Positions 44,067-53,792 of a DNA stretch of 64,000 nt are shown in pieces. The stretch is from Paramicrobacterium agarici (GTDB lineage: Bacteria; Actinomycetota; Actinomycetes; Actinomycetales; Microbacteriaceae). Under the pieces are notes generated by a model. It did not search any database and was not told the origin of the DNA. It saw only the letters and a program-made list of their open reading frames with translations. The translations under genes were made by a program, and so were the position numbers. Within the stretch, counting starts at the first letter, position 1. Each line of letters begins with the position of its first letter. The stretch spans positions 2,852,001 through 2,916,000 of the forward strand of contig NZ_PDJE01000001.1 in assembly GCF_002563955.1 (NCBI RefSeq), given 5' to 3'.

Positions 44067-46016
44067 GTGCCGCAAGTCAAGACGAACAGGAGTCAAACGC
44101 CGCGCATGTGGACAGCACTGCAGAACGTCATCTTCCCTCTTGACCGCGACCCCGACGTCCTTCCTCTCTACGCCGACCCCGAGACGTGGACGACCATCGA
44201 CGGCCAGAACGTCAAGGTCAGCAACCATGCGCACATCGACGATGTGCTCTCTCGGACGAGCGCTCGTGTAAACGGGGGAAAACGCGTCTCATTCGCAAGC
44301 TATTTCAATGCCTTTCCGGCGTCGTACTGGCAGCACTGGACCAACGTCAAGCGCGTGCGTCTAGAGCTTTCCACGACCGGATCCGGCACGATTCTTGTCT
44401 ACCGCTCGAACTCACAGGGTGCGCAGCAGCGTGTCGAGTCCCGTCGCGTCAGCGAAAACGCAACGAGCACGTTTGACCTTCCGCTCAAGTCCTTCGGCGA
44501 CGGCGGTTGGTACTGGTTTGAGCTTGAAGCCGACGAGGACGGGCTCGTTCTCGATCGAGGTACCTGGCTGACGGACGCGAAGCAGAAGAACTCGGGTAAG
44601 GCGTCGCTGGGCACGACGACATTCAACAAACCCGATTACTGCGTGAACACGCTTGACGCGCTCGCTCAGAGTCCGGAAGTGCTCGAACTTATCGACCGCA
44701 TTTTCATCATTGACCAAGGCGACCAGAAAGTCGCCGACCAGGACGGGTTTGACCAGGTAAACGACAAGCTCGGCGAACAACTCGAGATCATCGACCAGGC
44801 GAATCTCGGCGGCTCCGGAGGCTTCTCGCGCTCGATGGCGGAGGTACTGAAGCGCGACGACAGTGATTTCCTCATCCTCCTCGATGACGACGTCAAGATT
44901 GAGCCCGAAAGTATTCTGCGCACCGTCGCTTTTGCGCGACACAGCAAGCGACCCACCATCGTCGGTGGGCACATGTTCGATCTACTCAACCGACCTGTCC
45001 TGCATGCCTACGCCGAGATTGTCGATGAGAAGCCCTTCATCTGGCGTCCTCAGCACCGTGAGCTGTTCCCTCATGACTTCCGCAACACCAATCTCCGGCA
45101 GACCCGATGGATGCATTCACGCATGGACGCGGACTACAACGGGTGGTGGTTCTGCCTCATCCCTAAAAAGGTCATTCAAGAGATTGGCCTGTCTTTGCCC
45201 GCGTTTATCAAGTGGGATGACTCCGAATACAGCCTTCGGGCGCGTGAGCATGGCTTCCCGACCGTGTCGCTACCCGGTGCCGCATTGTGGCACGTATCGT
45301 GGCTCGATAAGGACGATTCAATTGACTGGCAGGCGTACTTCCACGCCCGCAATCGAATCGTGGCAGGGCTCCTGCACTCTCGTTACCCGCGGAGCGGAAT
45401 TCTGCTCCGTGACAGCTTCCGCCTTGACCTCAAACACCTTCTGTCAATGCAGTACTATGCCGTGACCCTGCGTCATATGGCGCTCAGGGACATCCTAAGT
45501 GGCCCGGAGCACATGCATGCGCAGCTTCCCACGCAGTTGTCAGTACTTAGAAAGACCGCTTCATCCTTCCCTGAAATGCGTGTCCTGCGCACGGATGAGG
45601 AGATTCCGCCGACGAACCAAGGCAAGCGAGTTTTCCCTGTCACGCCACCTCACAAGTCGACACCCGGCCCGCGCGGGATCAGTCTCGCCGTGTTCACAGC
45701 GAAGATGACATTGCGCCACTGGTTCACCCGCCCGTCTTCCGCGAACCGTAAGCATCCTCAGGTTGAACTCGCGAAGCGCGACGCCACGTGGTTCCGCACG
45801 CCACACTATGACAGCGCGCTTGTCTCAACAGCTGACGGGTCAGGAAAGTCATGGTTCCAGCGTGATCGTTCAACGTTCCGCCGTTTGCTCGCCGAGAGCA
45901 TTGCGCTCCATCGTCAGCTGCGAGACAGCTGGCGGACGCTTTCCACCGCGTACTGTCAAGAATTGCCCGCACTTACATCACCTGAAGAGTGGAATAAGAC
46001 ATTCGCCGCGAAATAA
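44067..46016 (+). CDS. GlfT2-like galactofuranosyltransferase
   Basis: A 649-residue glycosyltransferase of the GlfT2 group. An N-terminal beta-rich domain (about 1-180) precedes a GT-A domain with RIFIIDQGDQKV, the metal motif LLDDDVKIEP near residues 272-277, AFIKWDDSEYSLRAREHGFP (the catalytic acidic pair near 382) and ALWHVSWLDKDDS. A C-terminal helical domain follows. Mycobacterial GlfT2 builds galactan from UDP-galactofuranose, and UDP-galactopyranose mutase is encoded at 57213-58358, which agrees. The GTG start at 44067 has AGAGAGG just upstream. GC looks lower than in the backbone from here on. Confidence 0.9.
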   Translation: MPQVKTNRSQTPRMWTALQNVIFPLDRDPDVLPLYADPETWTTIDGQNVKVSNHAHIDDVLSRTSARVNGGKRVSFASYFNAFPASYWQHWTNVKRVRLELSTTGSGTILVYRSNSQGAQQRVESRRVSENATSTFDLPLKSFGDGGWYWFELEADEDGLVLDRGTWLTDAKQKNSGKASLGTTTFNKPDYCVNTLDALAQSPEVLELIDRIFIIDQGDQKVADQDGFDQVNDKLGEQLEIIDQANLGGSGGFSRSMAEVLKRDDSDFLILLDDDVKIEPESILRTVAFARHSKRPTIVGGHMFDLLNRPVLHAYAEIVDEKPFIWRPQHRELFPHDFRNTNLRQTRWMHSRMDADYNGWWFCLIPKKVIQEIGLSLPAFIKWDDSEYSLRAREHGFPTVSLPGAALWHVSWLDKDDSIDWQAYFHARNRIVAGLLHSRYPRSGILLRDSFRLDLKHLLSMQYYAVTLRHMALRDILSGPEHMHAQLPTQLSVLRKTASSFPEMRVLRTDEEIPPTNQGKRVFPVTPPHKSTPGPRGISLAVFTAKMTLRHWFTRPSSANRKHPQVELAKRDATWFRTPHYDSALVSTADGSGKSWFQRDRSTFRRLLAESIALHRQLRDSWRTLSTAYCQELPALTSPEEWNKTFAAK

Positions 46017-46041
46017 TCGACGAAATAAGCACGAGGTAATA

Positions 46042-47400
46042 ATGAGAACAGTCGCTGTCATCCTTGCTGGCGGAGTCGGCGTGCGCGTTGGACTCGGTAT
46101 CCCTAAACAACTCATCAAGATTGCAGGCAAGGCAATTGTTGAGCACACGCTTGAGGCAATCGAGAACAACTCACACATCGACGAGATCATCATCATGATG
46201 AACGCCGACTCAATTCACGAGCTCGATCACCTTCAGAAGAGCGGACAATTCAGCAAACTAACTCGAATCCTTCCCGGTGGAGAAACGAGAAACGCCACAA
46301 CCAGACTTGCACTGGCTGCTTTACCGGACGAAGAGTGCAAAGTACTCTTCCACGATGCTGTACGGCCTTTCATCGACGACAGAATCATCGATGACTGCGT
46401 GAGGGCACTGGACAGCTACGACGCGGTGGACACGGCAATACGATCTGCGGACACGATCATTCAAGTTGATGACGACGGGTGCATCTCCGACATGCCGGAT
46501 CGTTCAGTTCTGCGCAGAGGACAGACGCCTCAGGCATTCAAGATCTCGACAATTCGTAGGGCTTACGAGATCGCGACCGAAGACCCGGAGTTCAAGGCAA
46601 CTGACGACTGCGGCGTCATCTTTAAGTATCTTCCGGATATCAAGATCTACGTCGTCGAGGGAACCGGCGAGAATATGAAAGTAACGGAGCCTATCGACAT
46701 CCACATCGCCGATAAAATCTTCCAGCTTCAGTCAAAGAGTCTCTCGAGCGAATCTTCCGAAGTCCCAAACTTGGCAGGAAAGACGGTTGTCGTTTTTGGC
46801 GGGAGCTACGGAATTGGCAAGAGTATCGCGGATGTGGCCGCGAAAGCCGGCGCCCGGGTATTTTCATACAGCCGAACTGCGACCAACACCGATGTAACTT
46901 CACGCAAGAGCGTCCGGGCCGCGTTGCGTTCCTCACTTGAGAAGGCAGGCAGGATTGACTACGTCATCGTGACGGCAGGGATCCTTTCTATTTCGCCGTT
47001 GGCCAGCGCTCCGAAGAAGGAGATCAAACGGACAATTAGAACGAATCTCACGGCCCCCGCGGTCATAGCGCAAGAGGCATTTGACTTCTTGAAAGAGTCC
47101 GAGGGATCCTTGACGTTCTTTACGTCCAGCTCATACACGCGCGGCAGGGCTGGCTATAGCCTCTACTCCGCGACGAAGGCGGGAGTCGTCAATCTGACAC
47201 AGGCACTGGCGGAAGAGTGGGCCGACGACCGTGTGCGGGTAAATTGTGTCAATCCGCAACGCACGCACACTCCGATGCGCACGCAAGCCTTTGGCGACGA
47301 GCCTCAGGGCACGCTCCTCTCCGCAGACGTCGTCGCGGAAGTGTCAGCTCGCGTCATGGCCTCCCCCATGACCGGCCAAGTCATAAGCGTTCGTCTCTGA
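46042..47400 (+). CDS. Fused CDP-ribitol synthase: IspD/TarI-like cytidylyltransferase plus SDR reductase
   Basis: A 452-residue two-domain enzyme. Residues 1 to about 225 form a cytidylyltransferase with LAGGVGVRVGLGIPKQLIK, the IspD-like PGGETRNATT, FHDAVRPFI and EGTGENMKVTEPIDI. Residues from about 245 form an SDR with FGGSYGIGKSIA and the Tyr-x3-Lys in YSATK near 374-378. This order matches Bcs1/Acs1 enzymes, which reduce ribulose 5-phosphate and couple the ribitol 5-phosphate to CTP. It thus points to ribitol phosphate in the surface polymer. The start at 46042 lies 25 bases after the GlfT2-like gene. Confidence 0.88.
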   Translation: MRTVAVILAGGVGVRVGLGIPKQLIKIAGKAIVEHTLEAIENNSHIDEIIIMMNADSIHELDHLQKSGQFSKLTRILPGGETRNATTRLALAALPDEECKVLFHDAVRPFIDDRIIDDCVRALDSYDAVDTAIRSADTIIQVDDDGCISDMPDRSVLRRGQTPQAFKISTIRRAYEIATEDPEFKATDDCGVIFKYLPDIKIYVVEGTGENMKVTEPIDIHIADKIFQLQSKSLSSESSEVPNLAGKTVVVFGGSYGIGKSIADVAAKAGARVFSYSRTATNTDVTSRKSVRAALRSSLEKAGRIDYVIVTAGILSISPLASAPKKEIKRTIRTNLTAPAVIAQEAFDFLKESEGSLTFFTSSSYTRGRAGYSLYSATKAGVVNLTQALAEEWADDRVRVNCVNPQRTHTPMRTQAFGDEPQGTLLSADVVAEVSARVMASPMTGQVISVRL

Positions 47401-47421
47401 GGCCGCACCATTCTCCACACG

Positions 47422-48519
47422 TTGTCTTCACCCACGGTTACTCGTCCGCGCTTCGCGCTAATCGACCTTACCCGCTTCGCTGCTGCTGCCGCGGTTTTGA
47501 TTTACCATTTCACCGCGAGAGAAAACAAGGCGTGGGGCGAGCCCGTCAACGAAGTTTTCCCAGGGCTCTTCCCGTTTGCGAAGTACGGTTTCCTCGGTGT
47601 AGAAGTCTTCTTTATCATCAGCGGGTTTGTGATTCTTCTGAGCGCTGAAGGTCGTAAACCAGCGGCGTTCATCGCGTCCAGAGTTAGTAGGGTGTACCCG
47701 GCGTACTGGACGGGAGTGGCTCTCACGTCGTTCCTTCTTTTGTTTCTATGGCCAGCCGGAAAAGATATTTCGGTTGCACAAGCGCTGCTAAATCTCACTT
47801 TGCTTCAAGAGGTATTTAATGTCCCGCACATAGACGGCGTCTACTGGACCCTGTGGGCAGAGCTTCGGTTCTACCTTCTAGTTTTTGGTCTCATTATTGT
47901 CGGACTCACTCGAGAGAGGGTTTTGTCCTTGGCCATCCTGTGGCCGCCGCTGGCAGCGCTCTTTCAGCAGCTGGATTCAGACGTTATCGATACGATCTTG
48001 ATGCCGGAGCAAGCCCCACTCTTTAGTATGGGCATCATCATCTACCTACTTGTCAAGCAACCCAAGAATTTTGTTCTCTGGGCGGCTCTCGGGGTCAACT
48101 GGATTTTCGCAGTATTCCAGACGAACGGCGGCACCCGGATCGGAGCCGAGTCGAACACCGAAAACCTTCTGGATCCAGTCATCGTCGCGGTCGTTCTTGG
48201 ATTCGCAGGTGTTGCAATCTGTCTTTTTGCGTTGACGCGATTGAGTCGCATACGTGCGGCATGGATGACATCACTCGGTCTGCTGACCTACCCGCTGTAT
48301 CTCGTCCACGAACACTGGGGATGGTGGATGCTCTCGAACCTTCGGGAGGCGCCGAGTTGGCTTGCATTGCTCATCGCCTCGCTGGGCTGCATCGCACTTG
48401 CCTGGGCAATTTACGCCTTCGTGGAGAAGCCGTTCGGACCACGGATGCGGGCCCTATTGAAACGGCATCTATCTGATCTTGGAGCGACGCGCGAACACAA
48501 TTTCCGCGAATCAGCCTGA
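47422..48519 (+). CDS. Acyltransferase-3 family membrane O-acyltransferase (OafA-like)
   Basis: A 365-residue membrane protein with about ten helices. Family marks are FALIDLTRFAAAAAVLIYHFTARE, the catalytic-type histidine in YHF, KYGFLGVEVFFIISGFVILLSAEGR and RVSRVYPAYW. Such enzymes transfer acetyl or other acyl groups to exported polysaccharide. The start is TTG at 47422, 21 bases after the CDP-ribitol synthase, with no strong ribosome site. Its 3' end overlaps the convergent pyruvyltransferase gene by 9 bases. Confidence 0.9.
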   Translation: MSSPTVTRPRFALIDLTRFAAAAAVLIYHFTARENKAWGEPVNEVFPGLFPFAKYGFLGVEVFFIISGFVILLSAEGRKPAAFIASRVSRVYPAYWTGVALTSFLLLFLWPAGKDISVAQALLNLTLLQEVFNVPHIDGVYWTLWAELRFYLLVFGLIIVGLTRERVLSLAILWPPLAALFQQLDSDVIDTILMPEQAPLFSMGIIIYLLVKQPKNFVLWAALGVNWIFAVFQTNGGTRIGAESNTENLLDPVIVAVVLGFAGVAICLFALTRLSRIRAAWMTSLGLLTYPLYLVHEHWGWWMLSNLREAPSWLALLIASLGCIALAWAIYAFVEKPFGPRMRALLKRHLSDLGATREHNFRESA

Positions 48520-49992
48520 CTTGTTTCCACGGCCTCGAAGCCGGTTAAGGCGAACTCTCACACCCTCGAGTACTCGCTTCTCGGCCGGTTGGCGAAGATA
48601 TTTGAGCGTTCCTTCATGCTCACGCACCTTCGCCTCTAGCCGCTGGATTGACGCGTTCAAAGACTTCGGGTCATTGCCAGACGAGCTCGAACGAGGTGCG
48701 AAAGGAGGGGCATAAGCGCCTTCACTTCGCAACTGGTCCGCGTCGATACCTTGCCAAAGCCAGCGCAAACGCTCAATTAGGACATCTCGGTTGTTCGAGA
48801 AAAGTGTATGAACCGGATCCGGAAAGCTCGCCGATGCCAGGATATGTTCATAAGAGATGTTCTCCTGGCCGGGCTCGTAAATGGTTGTTAGATCGTTCTT
48901 TCTCAAGAACGCGGTGTAACGATCGAAATTTTCCATACTGCACCGGTTCAACTCCGTGAAGTCGGCCGACTCATAGAGCTCTTCTACATCGACACCTTCA
49001 TCGGCGGATGGAACCGGACGGAAAGGGATCCCGTGGTAGCGAGCCAACTCCAAAGTACGTGAGTCATGGGAAAGCAGAACAGCCGGGGTGCCTGCAGTCA
49101 ATGCAGCAATATTGCCATGAATTCGGTTCCCGAATACAAACTCACATGAGGATAGATAACCGCGCCAAGTGCTCGGGTCTAAGAAGAATCGAATCCGATC
49201 TTGACGGTATAGCGGGTGGGAAATATCTGCTGGTACCCCGCTGGCAAGTTTGCCTGATACGTCTTTCCCCCATAGCAGAAGGGCAAGCTCTCTGTGCTCT
49301 TGCGGAATATACACGGAGTTGGGGTATCGATCCGCGACGTTGTTGAGAATGGCTCCCATGCTTGAAATGGACGGGGTGACGTTCAGTCCGATACTTGCAT
49401 CTACGGCAGGAGGAGCATCTGCCTTTTCGACCACCATCTGACGTCCGTTGTCGTACATCGACGGGCAGCCGATAACGTCTACATGGTTTGTCCCGAAGCC
49501 TAGCGAGTTCAAATAATCGGCCGTGATCTCACCACGCACTCCTACTGAACTAGAACGATCGAGTACGGCGCGCATGAACCGCGTTACTGAGGCATTTGTC
49601 CTGTCAGAGACTCCGGAGTAGTTGCCATCAAAACCTAACTGCGCACCGACACCGACGACGGCTACAGGAATATCGAGCTTCTCGATAACACCAGAGAGCC
49701 TGTCGAGCCAAGGGAGAAACTGCGTACGAAATGCGTTTGCCAATGGTAAAGCGAAGATATCGAATTCATCGTTGACTCGTTTGGTGTATTCGTCGTTGAC
49801 TCGCGGCGATTCCGTTTCCAACGAATCAACGACAACCTCGGCATCCGGCACGTTCACCGCCTTGTAAACGGCATTCGTGAAAAGCAGATTGCCGACGTTC
49901 GCACCAAAGACGCCAGAGCGGTTTCGCGCGAACGAAGCTTCTGGCGAAACTACATCGTGCGGAGCCTTGCCTGCCCGAACTAAAATCCTCAC
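48511..49992 (-). CDS. Polysaccharide pyruvyltransferase family protein, first copy
   Basis: A 493-residue protein with the PF04230 pattern: NVGNLLFTNAVYKAV, IPVAVVGVGAQLGFDGNYSG, SSVGVRGEITADYLNSLG, and the GT-B-like C-terminal FVFGNRIHGNIAALTAGTPAVLLSHDSR. Relatives add pyruvate ketals from phosphoenolpyruvate to sugars, giving negative charge; some are involved in anchoring S-layer proteins. After about residue 420 comes a charged, probably coiled-coil tail (SLNASIQRLEAKVREHEGTL) ending in a basic RVRLNRLRGRGNK stretch that could hold it to the membrane. GTG start with GGAGG. Confidence 0.85.
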   Translation of the reverse strand: MRILVRAGKAPHDVVSPEASFARNRSGVFGANVGNLLFTNAVYKAVNVPDAEVVVDSLETESPRVNDEYTKRVNDEFDIFALPLANAFRTQFLPWLDRLSGVIEKLDIPVAVVGVGAQLGFDGNYSGVSDRTNASVTRFMRAVLDRSSSVGVRGEITADYLNSLGFGTNHVDVIGCPSMYDNGRQMVVEKADAPPAVDASIGLNVTPSISSMGAILNNVADRYPNSVYIPQEHRELALLLWGKDVSGKLASGVPADISHPLYRQDRIRFFLDPSTWRGYLSSCEFVFGNRIHGNIAALTAGTPAVLLSHDSRTLELARYHGIPFRPVPSADEGVDVEELYESADFTELNRCSMENFDRYTAFLRKNDLTTIYEPGQENISYEHILASASFPDPVHTLFSNNRDVLIERLRWLWQGIDADQLRSEGAYAPPFAPRSSSSGNDPKSLNASIQRLEAKVREHEGTLKYLRQPAEKRVLEGVRVRLNRLRGRGNKSG

Positions 49993-50150
49993 GACAACTC
50001 GCCTCCTTGCTCCTGACTACGCCAGCTCAACTGTATCTGGTTAAGGGAGTCTCCCAGATGTGAACCGCGACGGACGTTTAGACTTATCCGGATGCACATG
50101 CGACCGCACTCCGCGCCGGACGCAAAGGCGGCAAACGATGAGGGTTTATT

Positions 50151-53100
50151 TTGAGCAGTTTCCGTAATCTCGCACTCGACATAGTTGCTCGACCAGAGCT
50201 GTTGGCGGCTCGAGAAGGAGTGCGAAACGTCGGACGCTGGATAGCTGGACTGAATCTGCGCGTTCGCCTTCTCAGAGATTCACAAGAGTTGATACCGGGG
50301 CTCCTCAGCATCGTTGTGCCCGCGTATGGAGTCGAGCGTTACATCGGGGAATGTCTTCGATCACTTAGTGTTCAGAACTACCGCAACATAGAAGTGATCG
50401 TCGTGGACGACGGATCTCCCGACCGCAGTTACGAAGTCGCGCAGCATTGGTCAAGGCGTGATCCTCGAATACGGATAATTCGTAAGGAGAATGGCGGACT
50501 CAGTTCGGCAAGAAACGTCGGAGTGGAGCATTCCCGAGGTGAGTACATCGCCTTTCTCGATAGTGACGATTTCGTTGACCGTCACGCGTACCAGGATGCG
50601 ATGAGTATCCTCCGCGAAACGGGGTCCAGTTTTGCCGTCATGCCGTATCGACGCGAACTGAAGGGTTCGTATCCCCAGGCAGCGCCGTGGATTAGAGCGG
50701 CGCACGATGTTGAACGCAAAGCAACGACGCTCGAGACCTTTCCAAACGTTATGGTCAACGCGGTCGCGTGGAGCAAGGTGTACAGGCGTGAATTTTGGGA
50801 CGCTTGCGAGTTCACTTTCCCTGAAGGGCTGCTTTACGAAGATCAAGCTCTCTCAATGGAGGCCTATGCTCGCGCCGACCGATTCGATGTCTTGTCTCGC
50901 GTCAGCATTAACTGGCGCATGCGCGATGACCAGTCCTCGATCACGCAACAGGTCACATCATCTCGCAATATCCATCACCATCACATCGCGGTCCGGGACT
51001 CGTTGAATGTATTGCAGAAGTACAGCTCGCCAGACGTACGACAGGAACGACTTCGCCAGATCCTGAATAACAACCTCGGCGAATTCCTTCCCAACATTCG
51101 CCAGATGGATGACGAAGCGTGGGCTCAATTTGTCGACTTCATCCGATACCTGGTCTCCGAGGTCTCGGAGACGTCGCTGTGGCAAGAGGTTGACGCCCGT
51201 AAGAAAATTCTCATTGGACTCGTAGACTCCGAGCATCGGGAACTGGCACTGCAATTTCTTGAGGAACACGGCTGGCAGGCCGACCACTTCTCTGGGTCGG
51301 CCGTGGGTAGCCGCGTCGTCGGTGAATTCCCACTTAAGGACAGGCTTCAAACGGAGCTGGAAAGCTTCGCGTTCGAGTTGTCGTCCGGGGAGACCCCTCT
51401 GAGGGCGGTGGCGCGTCAGTTGACGGGCTCGAAGGAGGAGATCCAACTCTCAATCGTTGCCTATATCGACAGAATCCGCCCCGAGGACATCGACTCGATG
51501 CGCTTTGAGTTGGTTGAAGCTGAAACAGGCTCGACACGAGAACTAGCGAGTCACAAGTCGGGTCTGCCGGGCGCAGTACTCGGGCACACCCGTCGATACG
51601 CTGACATGCAGGAGGCGATCTATCGCATCACGGTCCCCAGCGACGCCTTCGACCGCGACGGAGAATATGAGATTCGCGTCACAGGCACGTCTAATGGTCT
51701 GAGGCGCGCCGCGATCGTTACCACCGATTGGAAATCGACGCGCTCTACAGCCATCGAACTTGATTCTGGTCGAGTCGTAGTTTCCGTTCGGCGTCCGGAC
51801 AAGTCCGTGTGCTTCAGGGTCACGACGCCGAGCGTCGTTGCCAAGCAATTAGGCATCGCTGGCGACAAAGGCACACTCACGTTTGACAGCGTGAAACCGA
51901 TATCCCACGTAGCTCTAGTTCGGGACGGCGACCGCTTTAGTCTCAATCGCTCGATCACCGGCGTCGAACGCGTGAATGGAGAATTCACCGCCAGATTCTC
52001 ATTGCCACGAAGTTTGTATTCGGACCCGGGGCGCATGACTTTCGATTTGCGTGCGTTCGAACCGGACGGAACTAGCCACACCATTTATGTATCGGCAGAA
52101 CTGCCGGGCGTAAATCTCGTCGATGCTTCTACGCGCTTCGTCTGGTCGCGCCGAGTCAGGACACGCAATACAGAGGACATTCGTGGCCGCTCGATCCAGG
52201 AGTTCACAAGCGGCTGCCTGACGCTAGTTGATCGACGGAATTGCGTGAGCGTGACAGACGTGCGGTACGACGATGCGAACGGGCTCATCGTCGAGTGCCA
52301 ACGTGTTGAAGGCACGCCTGACCCTGCTCGAGCACTCGCTCAAGTCGGTTCCTCGATGTTCGACTTGCCCATCGTGCTTACGGCCGAGAGTATTTCGATA
52401 AGAATCCCTCTCGAAGCATCCGCCTGGAGAGACATTCGCCGACCATATCCAAGTGGCTCATACACTCTTCAACTTGAGAGCTTCGACAGCTCTCCTCTAT
52501 CCCTTGATGTGCACGATGCGCTCGCGCCCCGTCTCCCCCGAACTTTCGAGACCGAAAAGCTCCGGGTCAACGTCACTCGGGAGACAGGTGCATCGCTGGG
52601 TATGCAGATTGAGCCTCCGCTCTCCGACGATGAAATCGGCGGTGGCAACCGTTGGAGGATGAAGGACTGGTTCTACAGCCTTTCGGCTACAAAGCCAAAG
52701 TCCGTTCTGTTCCGCAATTTGTACGGGGAGGCCGCAAACGACTCAGCTCTTGCCGTTCATAAGGAGTTGCAGCGCCGGAAGAGTTCACTCGAGCTGATCT
52801 GGGCCGTTAAGGATTACTCAGTCGATGTTCCTGAGGGTGCACGCGTTGTACTTGAGGATTCGCACTCCTATTACGAAAGTTTTGGAACTGCTAATTACGT
52901 AATGGTCAACGTGCACCAGCCCGACTGGTATGTGAAGCGCGACGGCCAGGTCCTGATCCAGACCTTCCACGGCTATCCGTTCAAATTCAACGGCTATAAA
53001 TGGTGGCAAAAGCTCGGGTTCACTGCAGAACGTCAGGAATCATTCTTCAAGCGAGCCGCTGAGTGGGATTACCTGATCTCTCCCGCTCGCTATGCAACGC

Positions 53101-53792
53101 CGATCTTGAAAGAATTCTATCGTCCGGGTTCGAGCGTCCAATCGGAGATTCTTGAAATAGGATATCCGCGCAACGACGCCCTTCTTTCACCCGAAGCGGA
53201 CCGTGTTCGGGAACAAGTCCGTAAGAACTTGGGGATTCCAGAGGGTCGAAAAGCTGTGCTCTACGCGCCGACTTTCCGCGACTACGTGTCCGCCGATGAC
53301 ATGTCAGCTGCGATGCTAGAGTTTCTAGACCTTTCAAAACTCATGCGGTCACTCGGCGATGACTACGTGATTTTGCTGCGAGGGCACCCGTTTAATGCAA
53401 GGCAGGGGACGTCAGCAGATAGCGGGATCATTAATGTCACCGACTATCCCGATATCAACGACCTTATTCTTGCGTCGGATATAGGGATACTCGACTACTC
53501 TTCATTGCGCTTTGACTACGCCCTCACTGGGAAACCTTCGCTCTACTATGTGCCCGACTACGAGCAGTATTTCAGAGGTCGGGAGAGTTTCGTCCCATTC
53601 GATGAAACTTCGCCCGGGCCGCTTCTCTACAACGCTGCAGATCTCGTCGACGCCATCAAGAACGCCGACGCAGTTGCACGATCGTTCGATGGAGAGAGAA
53701 GTACATTCATCAGCCGTTTCATGGAGCTTGAAGACGGGCACGCCACGGAACGCCTTGTCGATTTGATTTTCGCGCCGCGGGGAGACGCGTGA
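50151..53792 (+). CDS. Fusion of GT2 glycosyltransferase and TagB/TagF-type polyol-phosphate transferase
   Basis: A 1213-residue protein. Residues about 48-270 are a GT-A family 2 transferase (LSIVVPAYGVERYIGECLRS, VIVVDDGSPDRSY, and the metal motif LDSDDF near 135). A long beta-rich middle part (about 420-810) resembles linker domains of actinobacterial wall-polymer enzymes. Residues from about 820 form a CDP-glycerol/CDP-ribitol:polyol-phosphate transferase, with QTFHGYPFKFNG near 937, LYAPTFRDY near 1037, and the histidine-containing LLRGHPFN followed by GILDYSSLRFDYALTGKPSLYY. It could both add a sugar and extend or prime the polyol phosphate. TTG start with GAGGG at 50140-50144. Confidence 0.87.
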   Translation: MSSFRNLALDIVARPELLAAREGVRNVGRWIAGLNLRVRLLRDSQELIPGLLSIVVPAYGVERYIGECLRSLSVQNYRNIEVIVVDDGSPDRSYEVAQHWSRRDPRIRIIRKENGGLSSARNVGVEHSRGEYIAFLDSDDFVDRHAYQDAMSILRETGSSFAVMPYRRELKGSYPQAAPWIRAAHDVERKATTLETFPNVMVNAVAWSKVYRREFWDACEFTFPEGLLYEDQALSMEAYARADRFDVLSRVSINWRMRDDQSSITQQVTSSRNIHHHHIAVRDSLNVLQKYSSPDVRQERLRQILNNNLGEFLPNIRQMDDEAWAQFVDFIRYLVSEVSETSLWQEVDARKKILIGLVDSEHRELALQFLEEHGWQADHFSGSAVGSRVVGEFPLKDRLQTELESFAFELSSGETPLRAVARQLTGSKEEIQLSIVAYIDRIRPEDIDSMRFELVEAETGSTRELASHKSGLPGAVLGHTRRYADMQEAIYRITVPSDAFDRDGEYEIRVTGTSNGLRRAAIVTTDWKSTRSTAIELDSGRVVVSVRRPDKSVCFRVTTPSVVAKQLGIAGDKGTLTFDSVKPISHVALVRDGDRFSLNRSITGVERVNGEFTARFSLPRSLYSDPGRMTFDLRAFEPDGTSHTIYVSAELPGVNLVDASTRFVWSRRVRTRNTEDIRGRSIQEFTSGCLTLVDRRNCVSVTDVRYDDANGLIVECQRVEGTPDPARALAQVGSSMFDLPIVLTAESISIRIPLEASAWRDIRRPYPSGSYTLQLESFDSSPLSLDVHDALAPRLPRTFETEKLRVNVTRETGASLGMQIEPPLSDDEIGGGNRWRMKDWFYSLSATKPKSVLFRNLYGEAANDSALAVHKELQRRKSSLELIWAVKDYSVDVPEGARVVLEDSHSYYESFGTANYVMVNVHQPDWYVKRDGQVLIQTFHGYPFKFNGYKWWQKLGFTAERQESFFKRAAEWDYLISPARYATPILKEFYRPGSSVQSEILEIGYPRNDALLSPEADRVREQVRKNLGIPEGRKAVLYAPTFRDYVSADDMSAAMLEFLDLSKLMRSLGDDYVILLRGHPFNARQGTSADSGIINVTDYPDINDLILASDIGILDYSSLRFDYALTGKPSLYYVPDYEQYFRGRESFVPFDETSPGPLLYNAADLVDAIKNADAVARSFDGERSTFISRFMELEDGHATERLVDLIFAPRGDA

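Noticed and set aside
50045..50055. GGGAG-T-CTCCC inverted repeat in the divergent gap before the GT2/TagF gene
   Set aside because: Only 5-bp arms, no second copy noted and no regulator nearby, so not called as an operator.
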